Part shown: piece after piece, positions 1 through 10,879 of the stretch | Position numbering within the stretch: the stretch's first letter is position 1 | Layout of the letters: every line of letters starts with the position of its first letter | Notes under the pieces: generated by a model | What the model was told of the DNA's origin: nothing | Seen by the model: the letters and a program-made list of their open reading frames with translations, nothing else | Databases searched by the model: none | Assembly: GCA_032164245.1 (NCBI GenBank) | Contig: JAVMKO010000003.1 | Coordinates: 84,736,390 to 84,800,389, forward strand | Direction of reading: 5' to 3' | Origin: Sternotherus odoratus | Taxonomy: Eukaryota > Chordata > Testudines > Kinosternidae | DNA: 64,000 bases | Program-made: the position numbers and the translations under genes

Positions 1-335
1 CCAAATTTCAAGTTTCTACTTTAGACTGTAAGACACTTCAGCTGTTAAAGAAAAATTACAAAAAAAAAAATGATGGTAAAAATATATTCTTTCTAGTCTC
101 AGTCTTGAAAATGGTGGAACAGTTTTAGATCAAACCTTCAAAAAAATTAACTCCTGGGCCAAAAGCAAACTTCCATGTTTTGTCTCAAAAGGAAGAACAC
201 TGAAAAAGTCATAAGCCACTGAAAATGACCCTTAAATTTTAGCACTTCCTAAGGTAGCTCTTTAACTTAAGTATTGCTGTCTGCTTCACCCATAATTAAG
301 GCATAAACATTAAAAATAATGTGCAATATTAAAAT
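1..335. other. AT-rich intronic or upstream sequence
   Basis: AT-rich sequence with an A run at 59-70 and no coding signal that I can support. It ends at the target-site duplication of the hAT element that begins at 344. Confidence 0.6.
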
Positions 336-605
336 GTAGATACTGGGGCTGTCAGTTAATCACAGTTAACTTACATGATTAATTCAAAAAATTGATTGTG
401 ATTAATTGCACTGTTAAACAATAGAATACCAGTTGAAATTTATTAAATATTTTGGTTGTTTTTCTAAATTTTCAAATATATCTATTTTAGTTACAGCACA
501 GAGTACAAAATGTACAGTGCTCACTTTATTTTTGATCACCAGTATTTGCACTGTAAAAATGATAAACAATCGAAATAGTATTTTTCAAATCCCCTAATAA
601 AAGTA

Positions 606-757
606 CACATCTACCTCGATATAACGCTGTCCTCAGGAGTCAAAAAATCATACCATGATATATGTGAAACCACGTTATATTGAGGTAGAGGAGCATGCAG
701 CCCCACACACCCCGGAGTGCTCCTTTACTGCATTATATCAGAATTTGCCTTAGATCA
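606..757. mobile_element. MITE nested in the hAT left arm
   Basis: CTACCTCGATATAACGCTG near 611-629 is answered by the inverse CGTTATATTGAGGTAG at about 673-688, with another TTATATC motif at 734-739. The block interrupts the hAT arm, because the matching right-arm sequence near 2540-2560 lacks it. The terminal motif resembles short mariner/Tigger-like elements common in turtles; the family name is from memory. Confidence 0.6.
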
Positions 758-879
758 GACCGCGCAATCTCTATCATGAAAGTGCAACTTACAAATGTCG
801 ATTTTTTTTTGTTACATAACTACTCAAAAACAAAACAATGTCAAACTTTACAGCCTACGAGTCCAATCAGTCCTACTTC

Positions 880-1450
880 TTGTTCAGCCAATCACTCAAA
901 TACATTTGTTTTTGTAGACTATAATGCTGCCTGCTTCTTATTTACAATGTCACCTGAAAGTGAGAACAGGCGTTTGCATGGCACTGTTGACCGGTGTTGC
1001 AAGATATTTACATACCAGATCTGCTGAAGATTCAGATGTCCCTGGATGCTTCAACCACCATTCCACAGGATGTGCATCCATGCGGACAGGTTCTGCTCGA
1101 TAATGGTCCAAAGCGCTGTGGACTGACGCATGTTCATTTTCATTATTTCAGTAGGTGCCACCTGCAGAAGGTTACATTTTTATTTATTTATTTTATGTTT
1201 GTTTGTTTTATTTTTGCATGGTTTGGATTCTGTAGTTTGTGTCAGAGTGTTGCTACACTTCGTCCCTCTCAGATTTTGGAAGGCACGTCAGTTGCTTAAA
1301 TAGTCAGTTGAGTGCTGTAATTATCTTTAAAAATCTCACATTGGAATCATCTTTGCACTTTGTCAAATTTGGAGTGAGAGTGTTCTTAAAACAAACAACA
1401 TGTGCTGGGTCATCATCCAAGACTGCCATAACATGAAATATATGTTAGAA
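880..1450 (-). pseudogene. Broken hAT transposase, C-terminal part
   Basis: Read on the minus strand from about 1435 to 925, fragments of a hAT transposase appear: MAVLDDDPAHVVCFKNTLTP, then VRFLKIITALN, LPKSERDEV, and finally VPCKRLFSLSGDIVNKKQAA. The last is the conserved C-terminal dimerisation motif of hAT transposases. Stops and frame changes break it. A second inverted copy of the dimerisation segment lies on the + strand at about 1590-1680 in the right arm. Confidence 0.75.
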
Positions 1451-1709
1451 TGCAGGTAAAACACACAATTCTCCCCCTAAGGAGTTCAGTCACAAATTTA
1501 ATTTAATGCATTACTTTTTAAACTAGCGTCATCACTCTGGAACGATAGCCAAAGCATGAAGAGGAATCAGAATCTTTAGCCATCTGGCACATAAATATCT
1601 CGCGACACCAGCTACACAGTGCTATGCAAACACCTGGTTCTAACTTTCAGGTGACGTTGTAAATAAGAAGCAGGCAGCATTATCTTCTTCAAAAACAAAC
1701 CTATTTGAG

Positions 1710-2396
1710 TGTAAGCGAGCGGACACTCACCCCGGCGGCGCCTCCTGCTGGTCGTCTGGGGAATCAGCTCTCCAGCCTCCAGAGCGCCCTCTGCCGGCCA
1801 ATGTCCCGCTCCTACTCCGGCCCCCTGTGCCCTCTGGCTGAGGGTGCTGCACCCCTGCAGAACCCCCTCAAGTCTAAGGGTCTCCCCTCCCCGGGGAACC
1901 CTCCACCCCCTATCCCCACCTTGCCTCAGACTTGGCCACTGCCAGTCACCACTTGCCCCCGCTCACTGGGGCAGACTGCAGTATCATGGCCTCTCATCAC
2001 CGGCAAGGGGGGTTGGCCTGCTGCTCCTAATGCTAGCCCTGGGCTGCCCCCTGCAACCCCAGTACCCCTGGGTCAGGCCTTCTGCCAGGCCTTGCAGCCT
2101 GGGGCTCTCAGGCTAGAGCTTCCCCTGCTCCCACTGCCTTGCCCCAGCCCTGCCCCAATCCAGGTACCTTTTTCAGGCTCTCCGCAGCTAGGCCTGTCTT
2201 CCTCTGGATACAGAGGAGACTCTCTCTCTAGGCCCCTGCCTCTCAGCCTTTATACAGGCCTGAGTGTTTGGGGCGTGGCCATCAGCTGAGCCTGCTTCCC
2301 AATCAAGCCTGGGAGTTGGCTGGCTCCCAGCCACAACCCATTCCCTGGGCTGTTTTAAGGCACTTTCCATGGGTGTGGGGCAGCTGCCCCACTACA
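1710..2396 (+). mobile_element. Solo LTR-like element inside the hAT
   Basis: A 687-bp GC-rich block beginning TGTAAGCG and ending CACTACA (TG...CA). It is flanked by near-identical 5-bp repeats, TTGAG (1705-1709) and CTGAG (2397-2401). It splits the hAT right arm: the transposase-derived sequence stops at 1704 and resumes at 2397 with CTGAGCGACTGGCTGAAC. A TATA-like TTTATAC lies at about 2249. No internal retrotransposon genes are present, so it reads as a solo LTR. A second, truncated copy lies at 58821-59109. The open frame inside it is compositional. Confidence 0.7.
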
Positions 2397-2761
2397 CTGA
2401 GCGACTGGCTGAACAAGGAGTAGGACTGACTGAACTTGTAGGCTCTAAAGTTTTACATTGTGTTTCTTTTTTAACAGTATTTTTGGGACATAATTCTAGA
2501 TTTGTAAGTTGCACTTTCATGATAAAGAGATTGCACTACAATTCTTGTATTGGGGGAATTGAAAAATACTATATTTTTTTACAGTGCAAATATTTGTAAT
2601 AAAATATAATAAATATAAAGTGAGCACTGTTCATTTTGTATTCTGTGTTGTAACTGAAATCTATATATTTTAAAATGTAGAAAACATCCAGAAAAAATTA
2701 AATTAATGGTATTCTAATAGCACAATTAATATTTTAATCGCTTGACAGCCCTGGTAGATAC

Positions 2762-3842
2762 AGTTGCTCTGGGAAGAATTATTTTTTATTTCCTGATTTC
2801 TAAGCAAATAAAATGAAATACATTTAAAAATATCTAAAATAAATAAAATCTCAACATTGTACAGTATTAGCAAAGCATTTCTCAAAATATAACATCAAGC
2901 AGAGATCCTAAAATTATTTCCTCAGGTTCACCACCCATAATCCCTTTCGTTTTTAAAGTTCTCTGGGTCAGAACTGTGGGTTTTAAGTGCCTGGTATAGT
3001 CTGGCTGCCAGGCACCAGTTCTGTTCAAATGCATGATATAGAGCAACCTCCAGGCTACCCCAAGTTTTTCCAGCTGACCCCATCTGAACGGTCGGTCAGC
3101 TGTCTCCTCTTTAGCAGAATTGCTGCTATTAATCATACACCAGGTAATATGGACTCTAAACAGATCACACCACGCTACATTATCACATACATACAGGAGC
3201 CATATAAAAATACACTGGCACATTTTTACATAAGAGGTGTGATTGCAAATAACTTACCTTTTAATAGAGATCCATGTAACTTTCTTTTCTTTTTTTCTTA
3301 TGACTTTCATATTTTCTCTTAGACTCATGTAACCTCAGCTTTATTGTTTGTGATCACAAGAGCGAAAGAGAGAAAGAAAAGGTAGACCTCCTTATAACAT
3401 TTGCCTAGAAAATTATTAGGACAATTTGGAAAGATTCACTAACATTACTGTTGTGACATTTATTGTGTGGTATGATAAACTGATCATAATACGTCCGAAA
3501 TACCTCTATCGCATGTCAGAGAAACACCCAAATTAATAGAATGTTTTTAATGTTTTGGTCACTAGTGCCTGCCTATGAATGACAATCTCTTTCCATACCC
3601 TGTCTTTTCTCTCTATAGCAAAATCTTATTATGCTAATTGCTTTTTAAAATAAACATTCAATAGCATTAAAAACAGAAGGAAACAGATCGCTTGTTTTTT
3701 CTCTCTCTCAAATGTGATCCCCTTTTCTAATAGATGGTTATGTCCACTCAATGTAAAGTAGCTCAATGGTTTCTTTGATCCTTTATATATTTAAAAATTT
3801 GCCCTTTGTTGTTTCTTATGTATTCTGCAATTTGCCACTAGC
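2762..3842. other. Intronic sequence, no feature recognised
   Basis: AT-rich sequence between the hAT element and the GC-rich MITE. It holds short open frames on both strands at 2882-3322, overlapping and without recognisable domains. I see no repeat or gene that I can support. Confidence 0.5.
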
Positions 3843-4228
3843 TACCGTATTTTTCGCCCTATAGGACGCTCCGGCCTATAAGACGCCCCCTCGTTTTTCA
3901 ATAAAAAAGCCGGACCAAAAAAAAAAAAAGCGCCTCGCTCTCCCGTCCCCGCCGCGCGGGCGGGCGGGCTGCCGGGAGCGTCCCGGTTCCCCCCTCCCCG
4001 CCGCGGGCGGGCTGCCGGGAGCGCTCCCGGCAGCCCGCCCGCGGCGGGGAGGGGGGAACCTCGGCAGCCCGCCCGCGGCGGGGAGGGGGGAACCGGGACG
4101 CTCCCGGCAGCCCGCCCGCGGCGGGGAGGGGGGAACCGGGGCGCACATTTGCCCTATAAGACGCACCAACTTTTTCCCCCCCGTTTTGGGGAAGAAAAAG
4201 TGTGTCTTATAGGGCGAAAAATACGGTA
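3843..4228. mobile_element. TA-flanked inverted-repeat element with GC-rich core
   Basis: The ends CCGTATTTTTCGCCCTATAG (3845) and, inversely, CTTATAGGGCGAAAAATACGG (ending 4226) form a terminal inverted repeat flanked by TA on both sides. Inside, 3930-4142 is a very CpG-rich core made of one copy in one orientation and about three copies in the other of a unit of about 40 bp containing GCCGGGAGCG and CCGCCGCGGGCGGGCT. A second hairpin sits at the right end, where GCCCTATAAGACGCAC (about 4151) pairs with GTGTCTTATAGGGC (about 4202). The superfamily is not certain; TA duplication suggests Tc1/mariner-like insertion. Confidence 0.75.
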
Positions 4229-5204
4229 TTACTTTTTTGCTTCTCTCATTTTTCTTTTTTACTTCTTCCTGGTTCGTTTTACTACTCTCCCAGTCTCCCA
4301 TCTTCTTGTATTTTTAAAAAGCCTATTATCTAGCTGTCATTTGGCTTTTTATCTCTTATTATCTGTATTAGTTTCTGTTTCTCGTATAGGACCAGATTCT
4401 AATCCTGCTGAATCATACCGAATACCAAGAGTGGTTTCATGGATACCCCTACTTAGTGGAACTCCCCAGGCAGTACTGCTCAACATGAGGAGCATCACCA
4501 GAGTCTTGGCTCTGATTTCCATTTGGTAATGGAATTCATTTGTCTTTCATATAGTTTTTCTTGTGAATGCTTTGGTTTTGCTTGTAATTTAACTATCATT
4601 TAATTTATGGAGTAACACAATATATACAAATATTGCTATAGCTGGTTAAGCAGAATACCTCATCCTGGCTTTGCCAGTGAGCTTTTTGTAATCCTTTCTA
4701 CATTAGAGTATTGTAATTTTGAAGACAAAAGTCACTGCCAGAGCCATTAAAGAAACTTGTAAAATATCTATTGTTATTGCCCTAAATCATTTCCTTCCCT
4801 CCTACCCCTGTACTACCTAAGCAGAAGTTTCACACTTCAGTAGTTTTCAGCAGTAGTTTTTAGTCCCGTGAATTACCGAGCATGTTCTTCTGGGAACATT
4901 CAGCATGTCATCGCTTATCACTTGAGAGGTTCTTCCACATCAGATATGCATCTTTGTCTGAAACCGTGGTGCATTCATGACCCAGAACACCAATTCCTAC
5001 TGATAGCCAAGCCTTTTACAGCACTGCTGATTCATGGGAAACCACTGTCTTCATACTCCCCAGAATTAGAAGCTGCCAAGAGAGAGAGAGGCTGTATACA
5101 ATGATACAGGATTGAACAATCCATGTAGAGTCAGTACGGCACTTCTTCTTCATTTCTTTTGCCCTTGTTTTCCTTACAAGGCCAGAGAAACCTGTATGAT
5201 CAGA

Positions 5205-5262
5205 CAAACACAATTTTGAACCCCAATGTGGCCCTCGAGCCAAAACGTTTGCCCACCCCTGG
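5205..5262. mobile_element. Right end of a small hAT-like element
   Basis: The stretch with TGGCCCTCGAGCC ends in TTTGCCCACCCCTG at about 5261, the characteristic terminus of non-autonomous hAT elements. No matching left end or duplication was found nearby, so it is a fragment. Confidence 0.5.
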
Positions 5263-5394
5263 ACTAACAGATATTCCATCAACTATCAAGATGTTTCCTG
5301 ATTGTGTTTCTTTCTCTTTTGAGCTAAGAAAGCATTATCTACAAAGTTTAACACATATTCAGATCCTAGCACTACAGGAAACCAGTCTCCATCT

Positions 5395-5409
5395 CCCCCC
5401 CCCCCCCCC
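5395..5409. repeat. C homopolymer (15 bases)
   Basis: Fifteen consecutive C residues, likely length-variable and prone to sequencing error. Confidence 0.95.
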
Positions 5410-5434
5410 AAATAATTAAATTTAATATCGTAGG

Positions 5435-5665
5435 ACCCTATTGGTCTTGTGGACAGGGACTCAGAAGATCTGGTCTCACTTCCCAGCTCTGTCGCAGGCA
5501 TTCCTGTTGGACCTTGGTCAAGTCCCTTGATCTCCCTGGGTAACATTTTAAAAGCACCTATGTCTCATTGGACTTAAGTGCCTTTGGAATTTTATCCCCT
5601 CTCACCCACTTTCCCCATCTATAAAATGGGGGTAATACTTTCTCCCACTCGTTGCCTGTCTGCAA
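5435..5665 (+). mobile_element. MIR SINE copy
   Basis: Diverged MIR-like order: ACTCAGAAGATCTGG, CCAGCTCTGTC, ACCTTGGTCAAGTCCCTTGA, then TATAAAATGGGGGTAATA. This is the core and 3' part of the ancient tRNA-derived SINE family, in + orientation. Confidence 0.75.
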
Positions 5666-6399
5666 TGCACTGCAAGTAGAAATTGCAATTCCAATTAGTG
5701 ACCCCCTTTTTATACAGTAAAGTCCTTCTCTGAAAAGTGACTTTCAGTGTATTACAAAAAGCTTTTTTTCCCCCCGTCTTTGCCCATTGTGAAAATCCAT
5801 CTGTGCATGCAGTTTGATATTGCCTTGCAATGCCATTTGTACCCTGGACTCTGGGAAGAAAGGCAGTATTTCTTGTTCCATGACAGGCAGAGCTCCACCA
5901 ATAATTAAAACGAACAGTTTTCATTATAGGTCACCCATTGCTAGAAATCAGATTTGATTAGAACCTTTACGAGATAATAGAACCTGTTTGACTTTGCAGG
6001 AAACACAGCAGTAACAATATTCCTTATTTATAAAATTGTTTCTTTTCAGTCTCTCCTAACTGTAAGGCTCCTTCACTTTAGCTTCTCTCCCTCATTGTAC
6101 TTTATTATTAAGTCCCCTGTCTAATGTCCACCTTGATATACTAGGGAAGAACGGATTTTGCTATGAAAGATGCCACTAGAAATTGACGGTAGTCTGTTTT
6201 ACACTTTCACAGCCATTTGTTGCCAAGGTAAAATGTCATGGTCCAGTGAAATGCACATTATTTCTTTTCAGTACAGAATCTGCCCATGTTGTTTATGCTT
6301 GTGTTTAATGTATTTAGTCTGTGGCTGGAGCATGTTAGATGGAGATCAGTATCTTAGCAGTGTTTTTAGAAGATCTAAGTAATCATTTGTCACACTCTA

Positions 6400-6590
6400 A
6401 TAATTTGCATTTCTATAGCACCTTCCATCTAGGACCTCAAAGAGCATTTATGACCTAAACCTCAGTTAGGGAACTCTTTTTATTCCCATTTTTGAACAGA
6501 TGGATAGCTGAGGCACAGAGAAGTTGCAGGTTATCTGACAAGGTCACAAAAGAAGCCTGTAGAGGGGCTGGGAAAAGAATCAGAACTCCT
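6400..6590 (-). mobile_element. MIR SINE copy, minus orientation
   Basis: Reading left to right it shows the reverse of MIR: TTCTATAGCACCTTCCATCT, CAGATGGATAGCTGAGGCAC, AGAGAAGTTGCAG, AAGGTCACAAAAG, and CAGAACTCCTGACTAG. Confidence 0.7.
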
Positions 6591-6599
6591 GACTAGCTG

Positions 6600-6955
6600 T
6601 GGGCTTTAGTTTATTTCAGCATTAGCTTTCGTGGGCTATAGCCCACTGCATCCGATGAAGTGGGCTAAAGCCCATGGAAGCTTATGCTGAAATAAATTGG
6701 TTAGTCTCTAAGGCAGGCCTACACAACTCGGAAAGCAGCAAGGGCCATATTGCTGCAAGAAACCCAGCGGCGAGCCAAAAAGCCACGCCCCCATCCGCTT
6801 CCTCCCAAGCCCCCCACTTGGCTTGCCCCACCCATACTCACCCTCCGCGGGCCACACAGTGAGCCCGTGCGGGCCGCATGTGGACCCCAGGCCACACGTG
6901 CAGACCTGCTCTAAGGTGTCACAAGTATTCCTCATTTTGTTCTCTGAATACAGTT
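6600..6955 (+). repeat. Common turtle interspersed repeat, split by a hAT element
   Basis: Contains GCATCCGATGAAGTGGGCTA, CTTATGCTGAAATAAATTGG and TTAGTCTCTAAGG, and, after the insertion at 6714-6908, GTGTCACAAGTATTCCTCAT. Related copies occur at 37805-37940 (+) and within 48090-48228 (minus), with a fragment near 15390-15440. I recognise it as abundant in turtle genomes but do not know its class. Confidence 0.7.
6714..6908. mobile_element. Small non-autonomous hAT, 195 bp
   Basis: Starts CAGGCCTACACAAC, ends GTGCAGACCTG, and is flanked by a perfect 8-bp duplication CTCTAAGG (6706-6713 and 6909-6916). Removing it restores the host repeat in continuous alignment with the copy at 37805-37940. 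Confidence 0.85.
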
Positions 6956-7016
6956 TCCCAACTGCTTCCATCCTATCCATAGGTCTTGTTCCCCTCTATT
7001 AAGTTGGTTTGACATG

Positions 7017-7964
7017 ATTTGTTCTTGACAAATCCAAGTTGGCATACAAATTTTGTACACAGTATAACTATCTCAGTTCGGGATATGATATTTATTTATT
7101 TATTTTATTTACCAGCACAACTCCTAGTGTGGACACAGTTATATCAGTATTGAAGTGCTTATACCAATATAGCTTGTTCCCCTTAAGCACTTCCTTACTG
7201 GTATCATTGCATCCACACTGGGAGGCGGGGAGAGGCAACCTTAATTATACTGTTTTTATCAGTAGACAAGACCTTAAAAGACAATAGGGCCCACAGCCTC
7301 TGTGAGAGAGTGGCTTCCCCACTCTGTTGTAAATCTAACCCCTACAAATTATTAGCAGTCAAATCTACTTTTGCCTGAATCCCCTGTTATTTCAAAACAT
7401 ATTTTCATTGTCACCTCTTCATCAGCAACCAACTGATCACATCTTTTCGTGTTTCGTGTTTTGTCCCTGACCCCGATACCATAAACTGAGTCAGTTGCCA
7501 ACTACTTGAGGCTCACTGGCATCTCTGACAGGAAAGACTAGACACATTTCCTACCTGCTCAAATTGCAGCCACTTAAAGACAGAAGATGAAGAGAAAATT
7601 AAATGAGAGCGAAGAAATAGAAATAAAAATGATCATTTCAGTAAGCAGAGCCTCATAAGAATACATGGTTTTGGGATATATTCCCTTGTGTTTCACAGAA
7701 TGTTCTGCAAAGCACACACAAAATATTTTACAAAGCTGTATTTGGCAGAGCTTCCATAAAAGAGCAGAGTAGTCATGCAAATGGTGCTGTGTGTCATTAG
7801 TGCCAGGGAAAAGATTGTACTGTACATTGATGTAAGGCTTTGTATTCTAAAGGGTCCAATAGCACTTTGCAAATTGTGGATCAGATATTCAGATGTGGGC
7901 ATTTTAAGATGCACTGCACACCTTTTGGAGACCGGTGGCATGTGAAATATGACCTCTGTAAGAG
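7017..7964. other. Intronic sequence with a degenerate inverted block
   Basis: A short block at about 7110-7225 has loosely inverted halves (CTAGTGTGGACACAG near 7121 and CATCCACACTGGG near 7209), suggesting an old MITE. The rest is unremarkable and no gene is supported. Confidence 0.4.
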
Positions 7965-8095
7965 ATAGGAACACAGGAATTGCCAGATCCAACCAGCGAT
8001 CCATCTGGCAGTTCATCCTGTCTCCAGCTATGAGCAGTACAAAACATTTCAAGTGAAAGGTGTCATGAATCCAGTAATGAACAGGTATGGAATAT
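7965..8095 (-). mobile_element. CR1 LINE 3' end fragment
   Basis: On the minus strand the block reads like the CR1 3' terminal region: AGACAGGATGAACTGCCAGA, GGATCTGGCAATTCC, TGTGTTCCTATC. It is a heavily decayed, 5'-truncated copy. Confidence 0.55.
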
Positions 8096-8404
8096 GTTTA
8101 TAACATACGAAATCATGTGCAGAATTCACCCATCTGAAATGGGTATATTTGGATGGAATATCTGAACTCTTCTGAATGTTGCTTTCTTTTTTTTAACAGT
8201 ATTTTTTATTTGGTTTGTGGGAGTATTAAAGAAGTACCATTTTCTCCTCTTTTCTTCATTTATCAACTTAGTACTGAGAATGTATGTCCGAGCACCCAAA
8301 TTCAGGAGATGTTTCTGTCAAGAGGAGTAAAATCTGATACTGTTAATATCTTGAATGTACCCAAAGGGGGTTGTATTTCTTGGCAACACCAGGAAATAAT
8401 GATA

Positions 8405-8600
8405 CTGAGCAACTTGCACCTGATAATCTAAAGGCACTTTACAGACATTAAGTTTTACAACACTTCTGTGAGGTGAGGAAATGTTATTGTACAAATGGGG
8501 AAACTAAGGCATAGAAAGTTTAATTGATTTACCCAACCTCGGACAGAAAATTCGAAAGAGCTGAGAAGAGAATCCAGAATTCCTGTATGTCACGTGACTA
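8405..8600 (-). mobile_element. MIR SINE copy, minus orientation
   Basis: Shows GGCACTTTACAGACATTAAG, GTGAGGTGAGGAAATG, ACAAATGGGGAAACTAAGGC and TTGATTTACCCAACC, the reversed MIR core and 3' region. Confidence 0.75.
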
Positions 8601-10299
8601 TTCTGTTCTTTCTTATTCCAGTCTCTTGGGTCTCTGGCATTTATCTATAGTATTCAGCTCATATTTAGAAAGGGCTGAGGGTTGGAGAAAATAATCTTGG
8701 TGAAGGACTTTGAAATTCAGTAATTCCTATTTGCCTGGTTTTAAGAATTTAATTCAAGTCTCCTCTTCTCTAGATTAAGGTTATTGACTCAAAGGTATAG
8801 CCAATTGCTTGACTTCCCTCACAGTCCATTTTTAAAATGTCCAAGAGACTAAATTAGCTAAATGTAAACACAAAGACAAAGCAGTACAATGCGAAAAGGA
8901 GACATATTTACGCTCCTTCCAGGATGCAAATTCTCTGCTTGCTTACCTTATACTTCAAAGATATGCATTTCAGCTTTTTGTAGTATGATTTTTCACTTAT
9001 GTAAAATAGTATAATATGGTATTCGTAGTATGATTTTTATAAGTTACAAAACTTTCTATATGTCACTAAAATCCAACCCATCTGTTTGTACCAGTTCCTT
9101 AATTTGTTCTTCTGTATCTTCTTTGCATTGCTTTCGGATACTGATATTCCAGGTACTGGTCCGGGAAGAGATGTCCCTATGTCTCATTTTGAATTCTACA
9201 TTCAAAGCGTTGATGAGTCATGAAAGTACTCCCTAACTGTGCTTGGTACAAAGTAGTCCTGCGTCTGTGCTTTGATGCATTTCCTATTTTCTAATGCTAA
9301 AGCAACATCAGCTTTGCAAAGTATTGTGGGATATTTGATATGAATTAACCGAATTGTGGGGAGAGCATAATCTGTTAAATTGGCATAACTTCCCAACATG
9401 TATGTATATTGTATTACTACCATGCACATAGCATCAATTCTGTGGTATATACTGCACCTAACATATATGTATTGACTAACAAGGTTCAGCTTCTGGATCT
9501 TCCTGACTTGTTTGCAAATGTTTTTTAATATTGGGGTATCTTATTGGTAGGGCAAATTATAAATACACGAAATCAAACTTGTCTATTTCTGTGCTCTGGT
9601 GTTATTTAGAGTCATATCTCATATCATTTTTAAAGATCCATCATGTTTCTAAGTGCAAAGAACACAAGCATTTTTCAGGCTGACAGGCAAGTGAATGCTT
9701 AGGAGGATACAGACATTTGTATGCTATGGGGAAAATGACACATTTTTCCTCTATACCTGTAAGCGCTGATAGATGATGATCAAAGGATCCTTAGTACTGA
9801 AGCTTAAATTCCTTGCACTTCCAATAATGAATGATTTTTGTGTCTGATGCAAGTGAGCTGCATGGAAGAATCTTTCTCCCAGATTTGGAGTCAACGGTAA
9901 ATGGTATATCAGGAGGTGGGGAAAGAATAAACACCAGGGAGATGTGCTTTAGCTTAAATAGCTCTTCAAGTCTGGCTCAGGAACAAATAATCATGAGCAA
10001 ATTTAGGCTGGTTAGAAGAAGGTTTCTTTCTGAGTGTTGGTACAGTGCCGAGGACAATGGGATTTTGATCCTCTAGACATGAATGTAGTACAAATAATAA
10101 TAAGATGAAAATATTGTCAGACAAAGGGGATCCCTTTAAGCCTCCCTAGTCCTTTTCAAGACCCTCCCTTTTCTATTTTCCTTCTTGGCAGGGTCTTTTG
10201 TGGATTAATTAAAGTTACTGATAATCTAATAAAAAATGATTTATTGATGCCAATGCAAGGACTGGTTTCTAAATTATTCACTGCTTCTATATTTATTTG
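8601..10299. other. Intronic sequence, no feature recognised
   Basis: Moderately AT-rich sequence. Short open frames on both strands (for example 9831-10076 +) have no recognisable domains, splice-site support or homology to ARFGEF3. Confidence 0.5.
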
Positions 10300-10520
10300 C
10301 TTGGTTCCTTACTCCCCATAGTATCTGAGTGCTTTACAATCTTTAATGTGTTTATCCCAGCACGATGCCTGTTTAGGTAGGTTACAGATGGGGAACTAAG
10401 TCACAGAGAGACCAGGTGATTTTCCCCAAGATAACACAGGAAATCAGTGGCAGGCCAGGGAATTGAATCTAGCTTTTTCAAGTCCCACGCTATTATCCAA
10501 ACCACTGGACTATCCTTCCT
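10300..10520 (-). mobile_element. MIR SINE copy, minus orientation
   Basis: Contains TGAGTGCTTTACAATC, GTAGGTTACAGATGGGGAAC, CACAGAGAGACCAGGTGA, CCAAGATAACACAGG and GTGGCAGGCCAGGGAATTGA, a clear reversed MIR. It ends about 290 bp upstream of the first visible ARFGEF3 exon. Confidence 0.8.
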
Positions 10521-10810
10521 TTTTGAAGGCACGTATATAGAGAGCAACATAATATCTGCGGTTGTGGTGCCTTTTCCCTTTGGGTCAACAGACACGATTT
10601 TCCAAGCAGGAACCACTCAGCACCTTCATTGCCCTCCCAAGCCCCAGTAATTGTTGCTGTGGAAAATGGAAGGAGTTGTGTCTAAAAGGGTATGATGAAG
10701 AAAAAGTAATTAGGGAACACAATAGACAATATTAAAAACTCAACCACGAACTAGAAATGGTGGATGGAACTAAAGCTCTTGTGCTTTTCCCCCTCCCCTC
10801 TGTGTTCAAG

Positions 10811-10879
10811 GTTTTGCTCTGTATCACATACACCTCCACATTTGATCTGAATGGAAGTTCGGTGCTAAAGATTGCTGAG
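10811..10879 (+). CDS. ARFGEF3: ARFGEF3 exon 1 of window
   Basis: This 69-nt exon is phase 0 at both ends and encodes 23 residues, about 118-140, reading VLLCITYTSTFDLNGSSVLK followed by IAE. The acceptor is a strong pyrimidine tract ending in AG at 10809-10810, and the donor is GTGAGT at 10880. It belongs to the N-terminal dimerisation/cyclophilin-binding-like region of BIG proteins. The preceding exon, expected to encode roughly the residues just before 118, was not found in 1-10810, so that whole stretch appears to be intron. Confidence 0.95.

Larger units (their letters stand above)
344..2753. mobile_element. hAT DNA transposon with long inverted arms
   Basis: The element is flanked by a perfect 8-bp direct repeat GTAGATAC (336-343 and 2754-2761), the duplication length typical of hAT. 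Its ends are TGGGGCTGTCA on the left and, read inward, CAGGGCTGTCA on the right. The inverted repeat is unusually long: the left arm, 344 to about 1067, is matched in inverse by the right arm, about 1540 to 2753, once the LTR insertion is removed. Both arms include part of the transposase C-terminus. The central stretch, about 1068-1540, is single copy. Without the two later insertions it would be about 1.6 kb. It is dead: the reading frame is broken by stops and indels. Confidence 0.88.

Noticed and set aside
1705..2289. Plus-strand 194-codon proline-rich open frame
   Set aside because: It coincides almost exactly with the solo LTR-like element and reflects its C-rich composition; the related copy at 58821 is open in the same way over only part of its length.
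3876..4301. Minus-strand open frames of 141 and 82 codons rich in Pro, Gly and Arg
   Set aside because: They lie in the GC-rich core of the TA-flanked element; the composition and internal repeats explain the open frames.
1..10810. Search for an additional upstream ARFGEF3 exon (residues before 118)
   Set aside because: No stretch with the expected protein sequence and splice borders was found; it presumably lies upstream of the window.
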